This document shows positions 17,649 to 27,037 of a stretch of DNA of 64,000 bases, piece after piece (position 1 is the stretch's first letter; every line of letters begins with the position of its first letter). The stretch comes from JBBSUQ01 sp964389755 (GTDB lineage: Bacteria > Bacteroidota > Bacteroidia > Flavobacteriales_D > Crocinitomicaceae): contig CAYMEW010000001.1 in the NCBI GenBank assembly GCA_964389755.1, positions 124,001-188,000 on the forward strand. The letters are read 5' to 3'. The notes under the pieces were generated by a model. That model saw only the letters and a list, made by a program, of their open reading frames with translations. It did not search any database and was not told the DNA's origin. The position numbers and the translations under genes were made by a program.

Positions 17649-18656
17649 ATGACAACAAAAAAATACCTTATCATCGGTGGCGGACTTGCAGGCACAAGCC
17701 TGGCCATTCACTTAATCCGCGCAGGTCAGGATGTAACTCTTATCGACAGCGGAGAAAATCACAGCAGCCGTGTCGCTGCCGGGCAGATCAACCCGATCGT
17801 GTTTCGACGCATGAACAAAAGCTGGCGCGTTGACGAATTCTTTCCGTATGCCGAAGACTTTTACCGAAGCCTGGAAACAGAAGAACAAACCCTTTTTGTG
17901 AATATCCGCATTCGGCGTTTCTTCTCCTCCGAACAGGAAAAACAATTCTGGCTCGACCGGCAACATGAAGAGGAATACCGCGACTACCTGGAACCTTTCG
18001 ATCCGGAACAACAGGATTTTCCTTTTGCACACAATCCTTTTGGAAGTGCCGTGGTCAAAAAGGCAGCCTTCGTACGCGCAACCAAATACCTCGACGCAGC
18101 CCGGCGGTTCATTGAATCAAAAGGTACGTGGATCACGAATACGGTACACTGGGATCAGCTCGATGCTCAAACAGGAAGCTACAATGGAATTCCATACGAA
18201 TGCATTATTCTCTGCACGGGCTACCGGCACCGGGAAAACCCCTTCTTTGAACATCAAAAGATCCAGCAAACCAAAGGCGAAATACTGACCGTTTCCGCCG
18301 AAGGAGTACCAACAAACGAAGCACTCAACCGGAAATGCTTCCTGATCCCGCTTTCGGAAACACAGTTTCGCGTCGGTTCAAATTATAAATGGGACGATGC
18401 CACCACCAACCCGACATCCGAAGCACGCGAATTTATCACTGAAAACGCGAAACAGCTTTTAAACGTTCCTTTTAAAACGGAGGAACAGGTTGCCGGGGTT
18501 CGACCCACAACCGTTAATCGTCGCCCAGTTGCGGAGATCCATCCCGATTACCCGAAACTGGCCATGCTCAATGGTCTCGGATCCAAAGGATACCTGCTCG
18601 CCCCGCTACTCGGAAAGGAATTTTCAGAAGTGCTGATGACTTCCGTGACAGATTAA
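17649..18656 (+). CDS. FAD-dependent oxidoreductase, D-amino-acid-oxidase-like fold
   Basis: The 335-residue product starts with the Rossmann FAD motif IIGGGLAGTSLAIHL (residues about 7-21), followed by an acidic residue at the end of the second strand (TLIDSG). A late GVRPTTVNRRPVAEIHP segment and NGLGSKGYLLAPLLGKEF at the C-terminus are typical of DAO-family amine or amino-acid oxidases. The substrate cannot be read. Its ATG follows the comF stop codon without a gap, so the two are cotranscribed; the next gene, a small membrane protein, follows after 28 nt. Confidence 0.88.
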   Translation: MTTKKYLIIGGGLAGTSLAIHLIRAGQDVTLIDSGENHSSRVAAGQINPIVFRRMNKSWRVDEFFPYAEDFYRSLETEEQTLFVNIRIRRFFSSEQEKQFWLDRQHEEEYRDYLEPFDPEQQDFPFAHNPFGSAVVKKAAFVRATKYLDAARRFIESKGTWITNTVHWDQLDAQTGSYNGIPYECIILCTGYRHRENPFFEHQKIQQTKGEILTVSAEGVPTNEALNRKCFLIPLSETQFRVGSNYKWDDATTNPTSEAREFITENAKQLLNVPFKTEEQVAGVRPTTVNRRPVAEIHPDYPKLAMLNGLGSKGYLLAPLLGKEFSEVLMTSVTD

Positions 18657-18684
18657 ATTTACATTTTTACTGAAAAAAATCACC

Positions 18685-19011
18685 ATGATCGGAATTCTCC
18701 TCCTCTTTTTTATCACCCGCATGTTTTACCGCCTTGCCGACACCTACAAGCGCAGCAAATGGTTGTATGCCATTTTATCCATCGTCGTTTACTACGGCGT
18801 AACGATCCTGTTCTACTTTATAGTGCGTGTGATCATCAGCCTTAATCCGAACACCCTACTTAGTGCGGACGAAGAACTGATCCTCGGACTGGTTGGCATT
18901 CCTTTCGGACTCGGAGCACTATGGCTTTTGTATACGCTGCTCAAACGAAACTGGTCCTCCAAAGGGCCGAAAACAGCATATTCCGAACTGCTCGATACGG
19001 ATCTTGAATAA
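18685..19011 (+). CDS. Small three-helix membrane protein, function unknown
   Basis: The 108-residue product has three hydrophobic segments (about 2-15, 27-51 and 67-87) and a charged tail KRNWSSKGPKTAYSELLDTDLE. I do not recognise the family. It follows the FAD oxidoreductase by 28 nt in the same direction, so it is likely the last gene of the comF operon, and it converges on hemL. Hydrophobic pattern and coding look support a real gene. Confidence 0.75.
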   Translation: MIGILLLFFITRMFYRLADTYKRSKWLYAILSIVVYYGVTILFYFIVRVIISLNPNTLLSADEELILGLVGIPFGLGALWLLYTLLKRNWSSKGPKTAYSELLDTDLE

Positions 19012-19031
19012 ATTCCTGAACTTTTCGCGAC

Positions 19032-20339
19032 TTAAAGGCCGAATACTTCGTCGAGGGCATCACAAAATGCAGTAGCCGCGATTTCCAGTATCTCCCGCGT
19101 GTGCGCCTGGCTGATAAACCCGACCTCATACCCACTCGGTCCGATGTATACTCCACGAGATAAAAGCGCTGCGAACAAACGTTTGAAATCCGTCATATCC
19201 GGGTCGATCTCCGAAGATCGTCGCACGGTTTTTTTCCCGGCAAAGTTCATCCAGAATATGGAGGCAATACTCACCAGTTCAAAATCGTATCCTTTTTTGG
19301 CCGTGTGATCATTAATGATTGAAACAAAGAATTGCGTGCGCTCCTTCTGCTTTTCATAAAAACCCTCTTTGGCACATTCTTTCAGTTGTGCGATTCCCGC
19401 AGCCATTGCCACCGGGTTTCCTGAGAGTGTTCCCGCCTGGTAAACAGGCCCGTCGGGCGATACGCAGGACATGATCTCGGCACTGGCGCCGTAAGCTCCG
19501 ACCGGGAGTCCGCCCCCGATAATTTTACCATAAGTTACCAGGTCCGGTTTGATGTCGTAATATTCAGCCGCACCCGAAAAGGCAACCCGGAAACCGGAAA
19601 TAACCTCATCGAAGAAAAGCAGGATGCCGTGTTCGGTGCACAATTTGCGCAGTTCAAGCAAAAAAGTCTTTTCCTGTAGTAAAAGTCCGTTATTCGCCGG
19701 TATCGGCTCGATGATCGCACAGGCAATTTCGTCTTTATGTGCTTCGACGCAGTTTCGCAGGGCTTCAATATCATTCAGTGGCACGACGAGTGTTTCATTT
19801 GCAAAACTTTCCGGAACCCCGGCACTGGAAGACGTTCCAAGCGTCGCGAGCCCACTTCCCGCTTTTACCAGCAAAGAATCGGAATGGCCGTGATAACATC
19901 CTTCGAATTTCAGGACCTTATCGCGTTTGGTATACCCGCGCGCCAGCCGCAATGCGCTCATGACGGCTTCCGTACCCGAACTTACAAAACGGATCTTTTC
20001 GATAAAGGGATTGCGCGACAATATGAGTTCGGCCAGTTCATTCTCGAGGCGGGTCGGTGCCCCGAAACTACTTCCGTTGGACATTGCCTCCATCACGGCA
20101 TCGAAAACACCCGGATGATTGTGTCCGAGGATCAGCGGTCCCCAACTTCCGCAGAAATCGATAAATTCGTTATCGTCCTCATCCCAGATATAGCTGCCTT
20201 TTCCTTTTTTAAAGAAGAGTGGCGGCCCGTCCACTGATTTAAACGCTCTTACAGGGGAGTTCACTCCACCCGGAAAATAGTGCTTTGCTTCTTCGAAAAG
20301 TGCTGCTGAAGTTGTACGGGAGATCTGTTTGGATGCCAT
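19032..20339 (-). CDS. hemL: Glutamate-1-semialdehyde 2,1-aminomutase
   Basis: The 435-residue product makes 5-aminolevulinate from glutamate-1-semialdehyde in the C5 route of heme synthesis, using pyridoxal phosphate. The PLP lysine is Lys272 in TYGKIIGGGLPVGAYG. Other family blocks are PGGVNSPVRAF near the N-terminus, SSGTEAVMSALRLAR (about 120-134), and LLFFDEVISGFR (about 240-251). Length is usual. It is a single gene with a -7 element just upstream; no other heme gene is nearby. Confidence 0.97.
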   Translation of the reverse strand: MASKQISRTTSAALFEEAKHYFPGGVNSPVRAFKSVDGPPLFFKKGKGSYIWDEDDNEFIDFCGSWGPLILGHNHPGVFDAVMEAMSNGSSFGAPTRLENELAELILSRNPFIEKIRFVSSGTEAVMSALRLARGYTKRDKVLKFEGCYHGHSDSLLVKAGSGLATLGTSSSAGVPESFANETLVVPLNDIEALRNCVEAHKDEIACAIIEPIPANNGLLLQEKTFLLELRKLCTEHGILLFFDEVISGFRVAFSGAAEYYDIKPDLVTYGKIIGGGLPVGAYGASAEIMSCVSPDGPVYQAGTLSGNPVAMAAGIAQLKECAKEGFYEKQKERTQFFVSIINDHTAKKGYDFELVSIASIFWMNFAGKKTVRRSSEIDPDMTDFKRLFAALLSRGVYIGPSGYEVGFISQAHTREILEIAATAFCDALDEVFGL

Positions 20340-20352
20340 TCCTTTTTTCCGG

Positions 20353-20360
20353 CAAAATTA
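20353..20360 (-). promoter_or_regulatory. Bacteroidota -7 element upstream of hemL
   Basis: On the minus strand TAATTTTG matches TAnnTTTG exactly, 14 nt before the hemL ATG. No clear -33 TTTG is found. Confidence 0.45.
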
Positions 20361-20482
20361 AGAATAATAAGGCGCTTTTTTCAGTTGAGACGAGACAAGT
20401 TTGTACGGAAAACCGCAACCCTGACCTTCTGAATTGCGGTTTTACGTTTTCAAAAGCGCCGATTCCGTCGTAGCTTGGCGCT

Positions 20483-21127
20483 ATGTTAAAACATGTTTCG
20501 ATTTTCGTACTGCTAATTATACTGACCACGGCATGCAGCCTTCAAAAAAGACATTACAGAAAAGGTTTTCATATTTCCTGCCATTTTCCGCGCAAATCTA
20601 TCCGTGAAACACCGCCACGTGAACAGCTGTCCGAACATGTGACAGAAACTGCAAAACCACAAAGTTCGCTTGTCACGCATCGCCAGGCCGTAAAACCCGC
20701 GGAAAACATGACTCCGGTAATGCCCGATTCATTCGCATTCACAAAGAAAAAGTATCCGGATCATAACACGCGTGAAAAGCTGAAGTTTAATGAAAAACCG
20801 TCTGCTTCGAGTTCGATCCGTACCCAAGAAAGAGCTCCTCAAAAACAACAACGAGATGCAGGCGACCAGTCTCAGGCAAAAGAGCGAGCGCGGGCAGCAA
20901 GCATAAAGGCCCTGTTCTTTTTTTTAGCACTTGCCGGCACCTGTATTCTGACTTTTTGCCTGATACCTGTGCTTATACAGGCTCAATTTTCAGCGTTAAT
21001 AAACATAATAATAATCACTGGAGTAAGTATCCTTAGCACTTCATTTTTTATAGCTATGGTCGCCTATGCTATAATTGCTCTGTATAACCTGCTTGTATCG
21101 CGGGGAGTTATTCGGAAGAAATTTTGA
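20483..21127 (+). CDS. Predicted lipoprotein with two C-terminal membrane helices, unknown function
   Basis: The 214-residue product opens with a lipobox-like signal (IILTTAC, Cys18) followed by SLQKRHYRKGFHIS, a Cys-then-(K/R)RxYxxGFH pattern I recall from other Bacteroidota envelope proteins. Residues about 35-140 are polar, Gln/Ser/Lys-rich and probably disordered. Two strong helices follow (about 147-172 and 178-206), so the protein is anchored twice. No enzyme motif is visible. The gene stands alone; a near -7 match (TAGCTTGG) lies just upstream. Confidence 0.7.
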   Translation: MLKHVSIFVLLIILTTACSLQKRHYRKGFHISCHFPRKSIRETPPREQLSEHVTETAKPQSSLVTHRQAVKPAENMTPVMPDSFAFTKKKYPDHNTREKLKFNEKPSASSSIRTQERAPQKQQRDAGDQSQAKERARAASIKALFFFLALAGTCILTFCLIPVLIQAQFSALINIIIITGVSILSTSFFIAMVAYAIIALYNLLVSRGVIRKKF

Positions 21128-21248
21128 ATGGAGTTTCCATGGTGTTTTTAGAAAAGTTACGCACTGGCAATTCATTGTTAGCATTTCGCTTTTTCATTAG
21201 CCTCAAGGAATCTCGAAACATTTGAATTCGCTTCTTTGTTACTAATCC

Positions 21249-22250
21249 ATGCCGCGCAACCCGCTTCTTCGTTTTACCCCTCAGGGAATTTACTGCAAAC
21301 AGGCGGATATTTACATCGATCCGTGGAAACCGGTGCGCCGGGCAATTATTACACACGGACATGCCGACCATGCCCGCCGCGGAAACGGTGCTTACCTCGC
21401 CCATCGCTTTACGTGTGAAATTCTCAGGGTCCGGCTCGGTCCGGCCGATTACGTATCGTTCGAATACGGTGATTCCGTCCTGATCAACGGCGTTCGCTTT
21501 TCGTTTTATCCGGCCGGTCATTTATTGGGAAGCGCACAGATCCGGGTAGAATATAAGGGCGAAGTGTGGGTGGTAACGGGTGATTACAAAGTGGAGAACG
21601 ACGGCTTATGCGAACCGTGGGAACCCTTGCAATGTCATACACTTATTACGGAATGTACTTTCGGGCTTCCGGTTTACCACTGGAAAGCTCAGGACGAAGT
21701 CCGTGGTGAAATGACGGAATGGATCAGCCGGAACCGCGAGGCGGGGAAAAACAGTATTTTACTCGGTTATTCACTCGGGAAAGCACAACGGATCCTGCAC
21801 ATGCTCAGCCACGAAACCGACCCGATCTATTGCCACGGAGCGGTCGAAAACATGAACGAGGTGCATCGCAGGTGCGGACTGATACTTCCCCCGACTTTAC
21901 GTGTTTCGGATGAAAAAGCCAAAAAGAAACCGGAAAACGCCATCGTGGTGGCTCCGCCATCGGCTATCGGTACGCCATGGCTCAACCGGTTTCGTCCGTA
22001 CGCAACAGCCATGGCTTCCGGATGGATGACCCTGCGCGGAGCCCGCCGGAGAAGGGCCGCTGACAAAGGACTCGTCTTATCCGATCACGTGGACTGGCCC
22101 GGTCTGCACGAAGTTATGTCACTTTGCAAACCCGAACAGGTGATCTGTACGCACGGGTACACCGAAATATTTGCCGATTACCTGCGATCCAGGGGAATGA
22201 ATGCACATGCGGAAAAAACCTTTTTTGACGCTGAAAACGACGAGGAATGA
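21249..22250 (+). CDS. Ligase-associated metallo-beta-lactamase-fold exonuclease
   Basis: The 333-residue product has the metal-binding motif HGHADH (36-41) of the metallo-beta-lactamase nuclease superfamily, a second metal block near AGHLLGSAQI, and a C-terminal beta-CASP-like part with SDHVDWPGL and ICTHGY. It matches the DNA-ligase-associated exonuclease family, whose studied members are Mn-dependent DNA nucleases. It is the first gene of a four-gene repair operon and its last 4 bp (ATGA) overlap the ligase start, implying coupled translation. Confidence 0.93.
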   Translation: MPRNPLLRFTPQGIYCKQADIYIDPWKPVRRAIITHGHADHARRGNGAYLAHRFTCEILRVRLGPADYVSFEYGDSVLINGVRFSFYPAGHLLGSAQIRVEYKGEVWVVTGDYKVENDGLCEPWEPLQCHTLITECTFGLPVYHWKAQDEVRGEMTEWISRNREAGKNSILLGYSLGKAQRILHMLSHETDPIYCHGAVENMNEVHRRCGLILPPTLRVSDEKAKKKPENAIVVAPPSAIGTPWLNRFRPYATAMASGWMTLRGARRRRAADKGLVLSDHVDWPGLHEVMSLCKPEQVICTHGYTEIFADYLRSRGMNAHAEKTFFDAENDEE

Positions 22251-23857
22251 AACGCTTTGCCAAACTCTTCCAGCAACTCGATGAAACGAACAAGACGAAC
22301 CTGAAGGTTGCGGCCATGGCTGACTATTTTCGGGAGGCGCCACCGGAAGACCGCGTCTGGGCAATTGCGCTGATGAGTTCCCGCAGGCCGCCACGACCTG
22401 TTAAAACGCCCTTGCTTCGACAATGGGCTTCCGAGGCGGCAACGATTCCCCTGTGGCTTTTTGAAGAATCGTATCACGTGGTTGGGGACCTCGCAGAAAC
22501 AATTGCCTTACTGACCGGAGACAGTTCCGATGAAGAACATGCTTCCGATGAACAAACACTCAGCGAGTGGATGCAGCTCATACTTCGCCTGCGCAAGATG
22601 CCGGAAGAAGAGCAACACGAAACCCTGCTCGAAGCATGGAGCGTGCTCGGCTATCGCGAAAACTTCGTGTTCAACAAACTGCTGACCGGTTCTTTCCGGG
22701 TTGGCGTTAGCCGCAAACTCATGACTCGCGCCCTGGCACAGGCCTTCGACCTCGAGGAAAATGCACTGGCACACCGCATCATGGGGAAATGGGATCCAAC
22801 GGGAATAACTTTCGATGAACTCATCTTTGAGCACGATCACCGCGATAAAGCCTCACAGCCATATCCGTTTTACCTCGCATACAGTGTGGAGGACCGCAGT
22901 GAACCGATCACTCAAGAAGACCCCAACGACTGGCACGCCGAATGGAAATGGGACGGCATCCGCGGGCAACTCGTTAAACGCAACGGGGAACTGTTCGTCT
23001 GGTCGCGCGGGGAAGAACTCGTTACCGACAAATATCCCGAATTTGAAGCATTTGCACCCGCTATTCCGGACGGAACCGTCCTGGACGGGGAGATCATGGC
23101 CTGGCAGGAAGATATGCCACTGAACTTTCATGCGCTTCAACAACGCATCGGCCGGAAAACGCTCTCCCGGAAAATCCTCGAAGAAGTCCCCGTGGTATTC
23201 ATGGCTTACGACCTCATCGAATGGAAGAGCGAGGACCTGCGGAGCAATTCGCTTGAAAGCCGGAGAAAAAAACTGGAAGAACTGAATGAAAAGATTCAGT
23301 CCCCGAACCTGCTGCTTTCGCCGTCCATTCCGTTTGAGGCCTGGGAAGACCTGGAACTGCTGATCTCGGAAGCACGCGCACGTGCCTGTGAAGGCTTTAT
23401 GCTCAAGCACGTCCGTTCGGAATACGAAGTGGGCCGCAAAAAAGGAAACTGGTGGAAATGGAAAAGCGATCCCTTTACAATCGATGCGGTACTGACCTTT
23501 GCCATGCGCGGACACGGAAGACGTGCGAACCTCTACACCGATTATACTTTCGGCCTCTGGCACGACGGTGAACTGGTCACTTTTGCCAAAGCCTATTCGG
23601 GACTTACCGATAAAGAATTCAACCAGGTGGACCGCTTTGTAAAACGGAATACCATCGAACGCTTCGGACCGGTGAGGCAGGTGACTCCCCAACTCGTTTT
23701 TGAACTCGCATTTGAAGGAATTGCACTTTCCAAACGCCATAAGTCGGGCGTGGCCGTACGTTTTCCGCGGATCATTCGCTGGCGGCACGATAAAAAACCG
23801 GAAGATGCCAATACACTGGATGATCTCATCGCACTCATCCCTAAAAATGTGGAATGA
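22247..23857 (+). CDS. ATP-dependent DNA ligase of the ligase-associated repair operon
   Basis: The 536-residue product has an N-terminal DNA-binding domain (about 1-200), a nucleotidyltransferase domain with the adenylated lysine Lys234 in the motif KWDGIR, then DGEIMAW, VVFMAYDLIEW, EGFMLKH and WWKWKSDP (motifs III to V), and an OB-fold ending in GVAVRFPRIIRWR (motif VI). It seals DNA nicks using ATP and is distinct from the NAD ligase used in replication. It overlaps the exonuclease by 4 bp and precedes the helicase by 99 bp. Confidence 0.96.
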   Translation: MKRFAKLFQQLDETNKTNLKVAAMADYFREAPPEDRVWAIALMSSRRPPRPVKTPLLRQWASEAATIPLWLFEESYHVVGDLAETIALLTGDSSDEEHASDEQTLSEWMQLILRLRKMPEEEQHETLLEAWSVLGYRENFVFNKLLTGSFRVGVSRKLMTRALAQAFDLEENALAHRIMGKWDPTGITFDELIFEHDHRDKASQPYPFYLAYSVEDRSEPITQEDPNDWHAEWKWDGIRGQLVKRNGELFVWSRGEELVTDKYPEFEAFAPAIPDGTVLDGEIMAWQEDMPLNFHALQQRIGRKTLSRKILEEVPVVFMAYDLIEWKSEDLRSNSLESRRKKLEELNEKIQSPNLLLSPSIPFEAWEDLELLISEARARACEGFMLKHVRSEYEVGRKKGNWWKWKSDPFTIDAVLTFAMRGHGRRANLYTDYTFGLWHDGELVTFAKAYSGLTDKEFNQVDRFVKRNTIERFGPVRQVTPQLVFELAFEGIALSKRHKSGVAVRFPRIIRWRHDKKPEDANTLDDLIALIPKNVE

Positions 23858-23956
23858 ATAGTTCACGGCGCAGTATTCGAAACGGTCTGCTGAAATTTTT
23901 TATCCCGAAAACGATCATTCGAATGGTTTCCGATGTTGTACAATTAAAATCACTTT

Positions 23957-26380
23957 GTGAAGGTGGCAGATCTGTTACGTACGGGTAAAAAATGGTTCGG
24001 TGATCGTGGCTGGAAGGTCCGTCCGTTCCAGGAAGAAACCTGGCGCTATGTGCTCGACGGGGAAAGCGGCCTGTTGAATGCTCCTACCGGTTCCGGGAAA
24101 ACACTGGCCCTGTTCACACCGATCCTGTTGCGCGAAATGAACGCCTTGCAGGCCAATGAACTCGTTGCACTTTGGATTACGCCGCTTCGTTCACTTGCCA
24201 AAGAAATTGCAGGTGCTACCGAAGCATTTGCCCGGGAAAACAAGGTCGACATCCGCGTGGAGATCCGAAACGGGGACACGAGCGGCTCGGTGCGTAAGCG
24301 CCAAAAGGAAAAACCGCCTTTTATGCTCGTGATCACCCCGGAAAGCCTGCACCTCTTGCTTTCGTATCGGGATTCCGACCGTATTTTCAGGCAACTTCGT
24401 TATGTGGTCGTAGACGAATGGCACGAATTGCTGGGAACCAAGCGTGGCGTTCAGACCGAACTCGCACTTTCTTTTCTGCGCACGCAAAACCCGAACCTCA
24501 TCACCTGGGGAATTTCGGCCACCATCGGGAACCTGGCACAGGCCACGGAAATCTTAATGGGAAAGCCCGGAGATCATCCCGTGGTTCGCGATGCAAGCCC
24601 GAAGAAGATCCGCGTTACAACCCTGCTCCCGGAGACTTTTAGTATTTTTTCCTGGGCCGGACATCTCGGAACACGGTTACTGCCCGAAGTAACTCAGACC
24701 ATTCAAAAGCATCGAAGTACGCTCATTTTTACAAATACGCGCTCGCAGTGCGAGGCCTGGTACCGTCACCTGATCGAAGCATCTCCCGATCTGGCCGGCT
24801 TGCTGGCGCTCCACCACGGATCGCTTGACAAGGAAATTCGCCTGTGGGTCGAAAATGCCTTGAAGGCCGGGAAACTGAAAGCCGTTGTGTGTACTTCTTC
24901 CCTCGATCTCGGCGTGGATTTCCCGGAAGTGGATGCCGTGATCCAGATCGGCGGAGCCAAAGGTGTCGCGCGTTTTTTACAACGGGCAGGACGCAGCGGG
25001 CATCAACCGGACGGAACCAGCCAGATTTATTTCGTGCCGACGCATGCCCTGGAGATCATCGAAGGTGCGGCCTTGAAAGATGCGATCGAAGACCAGGATG
25101 TGGAAGACCGCCCGCCGCGTGTGCTTTCGTACGACGTACTCGTGCAGTTTGTGGTAACCGTTGCGCTCACCGGGCGCTTTACACCGGAGGACATTTACCA
25201 GATGGCTAAAAACACCTATGCGTACCAGCTGATCGAACCGGACGAATGGAAATGGATCCTGAATTTTGTGATCTACGGTTCGCAAACCCTCGCGCGCTAT
25301 GACGAATACAAAAAAGTAAGCCTGGACGATAAGCGTTTGTTAACGGTTAACAGCCGACGGATCGCGTTGTGGCATCGCATGAATATCGGTACGATCGTCA
25401 GTGACGACATGCTTCCCGTTAAATTCTTAAGGGGCGGACACCTCGGACATATCGAAGAATGGTTTATTTCAAAGATCAAACCGGGTGATTCTTTTTTCTT
25501 TGCCGGAAGAATGCTTGAACTGGTGCGCATCCACCAGATGCAGGTACAGGTGCGTTTGTCGCGCTCAAAGGAAGGACGGATCCCGGGCTGGCTCGGCGGA
25601 CGATTGCCGCTTTCTTCCAGACTCGGGGCGCATATCCGCAACCAGCTTTCCATCCCGGAATCCGATTACCGCGAAGAACAGCATTTTTTAAAAGCACTTT
25701 TTGAAGAGCAAAATAAACGTTCGCGCGTGCCGGACGAACACGAACTGCTCTTTGAATTCGCACAAACACGGGAAGGGTATCACCTGTTCTGTTATCCCTT
25801 TGAGGGACGTTTCGTACACGAAGCCATGTCCAGCCTGCTCGCGTATCGCATCGGACTTTTGGAGCCCATCAGTTTCAGCATGGCCTTCAACGATTATGGG
25901 TTTGAATTACTTTCTCCCACGCCTTTCGATCCGCAGCTGATCTTCGACAACAACCTGTTTACTTCGCAGGACCTGCTCCAGGACCTGGTAGCGAGCCTCA
26001 ATGCCGGGGAAATGGCCAAACGGAAGTTCCGGGACATCGCCGTGATCGCGGGAATGGTTTACCAGGGACTCTACGGACACAACAAGAAAAGCAAGCACCT
26101 CCAGGCTTCCACGGAATTACTTTTTTCCATTTTCAGAGACCACGAACCCGGGAATTTGCTGTATCGCCAGGCTTATACCGAAACATTCGAAGAAGCGATG
26201 GAAGAACAGCGCTTACGGCAGGCACTCGACAGCATTGCCGGCAAAGAGATCCTTTTTATGCGCTGCGACAAGCCGTCTCCCTTCGCGTTTCCGATACTCG
26301 CAGACCGGCTCCGGGCCTCCCTTTCTTCCGAAAAACTCGAACAACGGCTCGAACGACTTGTTAAACAGTTCAGCAAATGA
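23957..26380 (+). CDS. Ligase-associated Lhr-type DEXH-box DNA helicase
   Basis: The 807-residue product starts at a GTG. Helicase motif I is PTGSGKT (43-49), Ia is TPLRSLA, motif II is DEWHEL, motif III is SATIGNL, and motif VI is QRAGRSGHQ. Downstream are winged-helix and Lhr-core-like regions. It belongs to the Lhr-core helicases that unwind RNA-DNA or DNA duplexes 3' to 5'. Ligase-associated family members work with the other three gene products. The end overlaps the PdeM start by 4 bp (ATGA). Confidence 0.95.
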   Translation: MKVADLLRTGKKWFGDRGWKVRPFQEETWRYVLDGESGLLNAPTGSGKTLALFTPILLREMNALQANELVALWITPLRSLAKEIAGATEAFARENKVDIRVEIRNGDTSGSVRKRQKEKPPFMLVITPESLHLLLSYRDSDRIFRQLRYVVVDEWHELLGTKRGVQTELALSFLRTQNPNLITWGISATIGNLAQATEILMGKPGDHPVVRDASPKKIRVTTLLPETFSIFSWAGHLGTRLLPEVTQTIQKHRSTLIFTNTRSQCEAWYRHLIEASPDLAGLLALHHGSLDKEIRLWVENALKAGKLKAVVCTSSLDLGVDFPEVDAVIQIGGAKGVARFLQRAGRSGHQPDGTSQIYFVPTHALEIIEGAALKDAIEDQDVEDRPPRVLSYDVLVQFVVTVALTGRFTPEDIYQMAKNTYAYQLIEPDEWKWILNFVIYGSQTLARYDEYKKVSLDDKRLLTVNSRRIALWHRMNIGTIVSDDMLPVKFLRGGHLGHIEEWFISKIKPGDSFFFAGRMLELVRIHQMQVQVRLSRSKEGRIPGWLGGRLPLSSRLGAHIRNQLSIPESDYREEQHFLKALFEEQNKRSRVPDEHELLFEFAQTREGYHLFCYPFEGRFVHEAMSSLLAYRIGLLEPISFSMAFNDYGFELLSPTPFDPQLIFDNNLFTSQDLLQDLVASLNAGEMAKRKFRDIAVIAGMVYQGLYGHNKKSKHLQASTELLFSIFRDHEPGNLLYRQAYTETFEEAMEEQRLRQALDSIAGKEILFMRCDKPSPFAFPILADRLRASLSSEKLEQRLERLVKQFSK

Positions 26381-27006
26381 TCATCGAATTTGGAAATACA
26401 CGCTTACAACTGCTCCCGGAAAAAGGGATCTTCCTTCCCGAAGAAAAGTTACTGGTGATCGGTGATCTGCATTTTGGAAAAACAACCGAATTCAGGGAAG
26501 CCGGGTTTGCAATTCCCGCCAGTCTGCGGGAAGAAAATGCGAAGAAACTCATTGAGATCATTCGGAAATACGCACCGCAAAAAGTACTTTTTCTCGGTGA
26601 CCTCTTCCACGGAAAGTTCAATGAGGAATTTGAATATGTTGGCGCGCTGACAACCTACTTCTCCCGGATCGGTTTTGTGCTGACAACCGGGAACCATGAG
26701 AAACTTTCGGCAGAAGTATACCGGCAACTGGACCTCGAAGTTGTTCCGCACTACGATTGCGGGGCGATCCGTTTTCAGCATGAACCCGAAGACAACTCGA
26801 CCTTTGTGGTTTCTGGTCACCTGCACCCGGCCGTTCGCCTGGAAGGTATGGGTCGGCAGCGGCTAAATGTTCCTGTATTCGCTTTTCGCAAAAATCAATT
26901 GATTCTTCCGGCATTTGGGAGATTTACCGGGAACTATTACCTCGAAGCAAAGGAATGGGACCACCTGTATGCCGTGGGCAATGAGCGCGTTTACCGGTTA
27001 AAGTAA
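26377..27006 (+). CDS. pdeM: Ligase-associated metallophosphoesterase PdeM
   Basis: The 209-residue product shows the calcineurin-like two-metal motifs in order: GDLHFGK (about 29-35), LGDLFHGK (about 74-81), GNHEK (about 106-110) and SGHLHP (about 147-152). These match the DNA-ligase-associated phosphoesterase/endonuclease family. It is the last gene of the operon, starting inside the helicase stop codon, and it converges on the saccharopine dehydrogenase gene. Confidence 0.94.
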   Translation: MIIEFGNTRLQLLPEKGIFLPEEKLLVIGDLHFGKTTEFREAGFAIPASLREENAKKLIEIIRKYAPQKVLFLGDLFHGKFNEEFEYVGALTTYFSRIGFVLTTGNHEKLSAEVYRQLDLEVVPHYDCGAIRFQHEPEDNSTFVVSGHLHPAVRLEGMGRQRLNVPVFAFRKNQLILPAFGRFTGNYYLEAKEWDHLYAVGNERVYRLK

Positions 27007-27037
27007 ATGCACTGTTTTCAGAAAGTCACTGTCCCCT

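Noticed and set aside
22853..23866. 337-residue open frame antisense to the DNA ligase gene
   Set aside because: It overlaps the whole ligase catalytic region on the other strand and shows no domain; the ligase motifs are intact, so this is a shadow.
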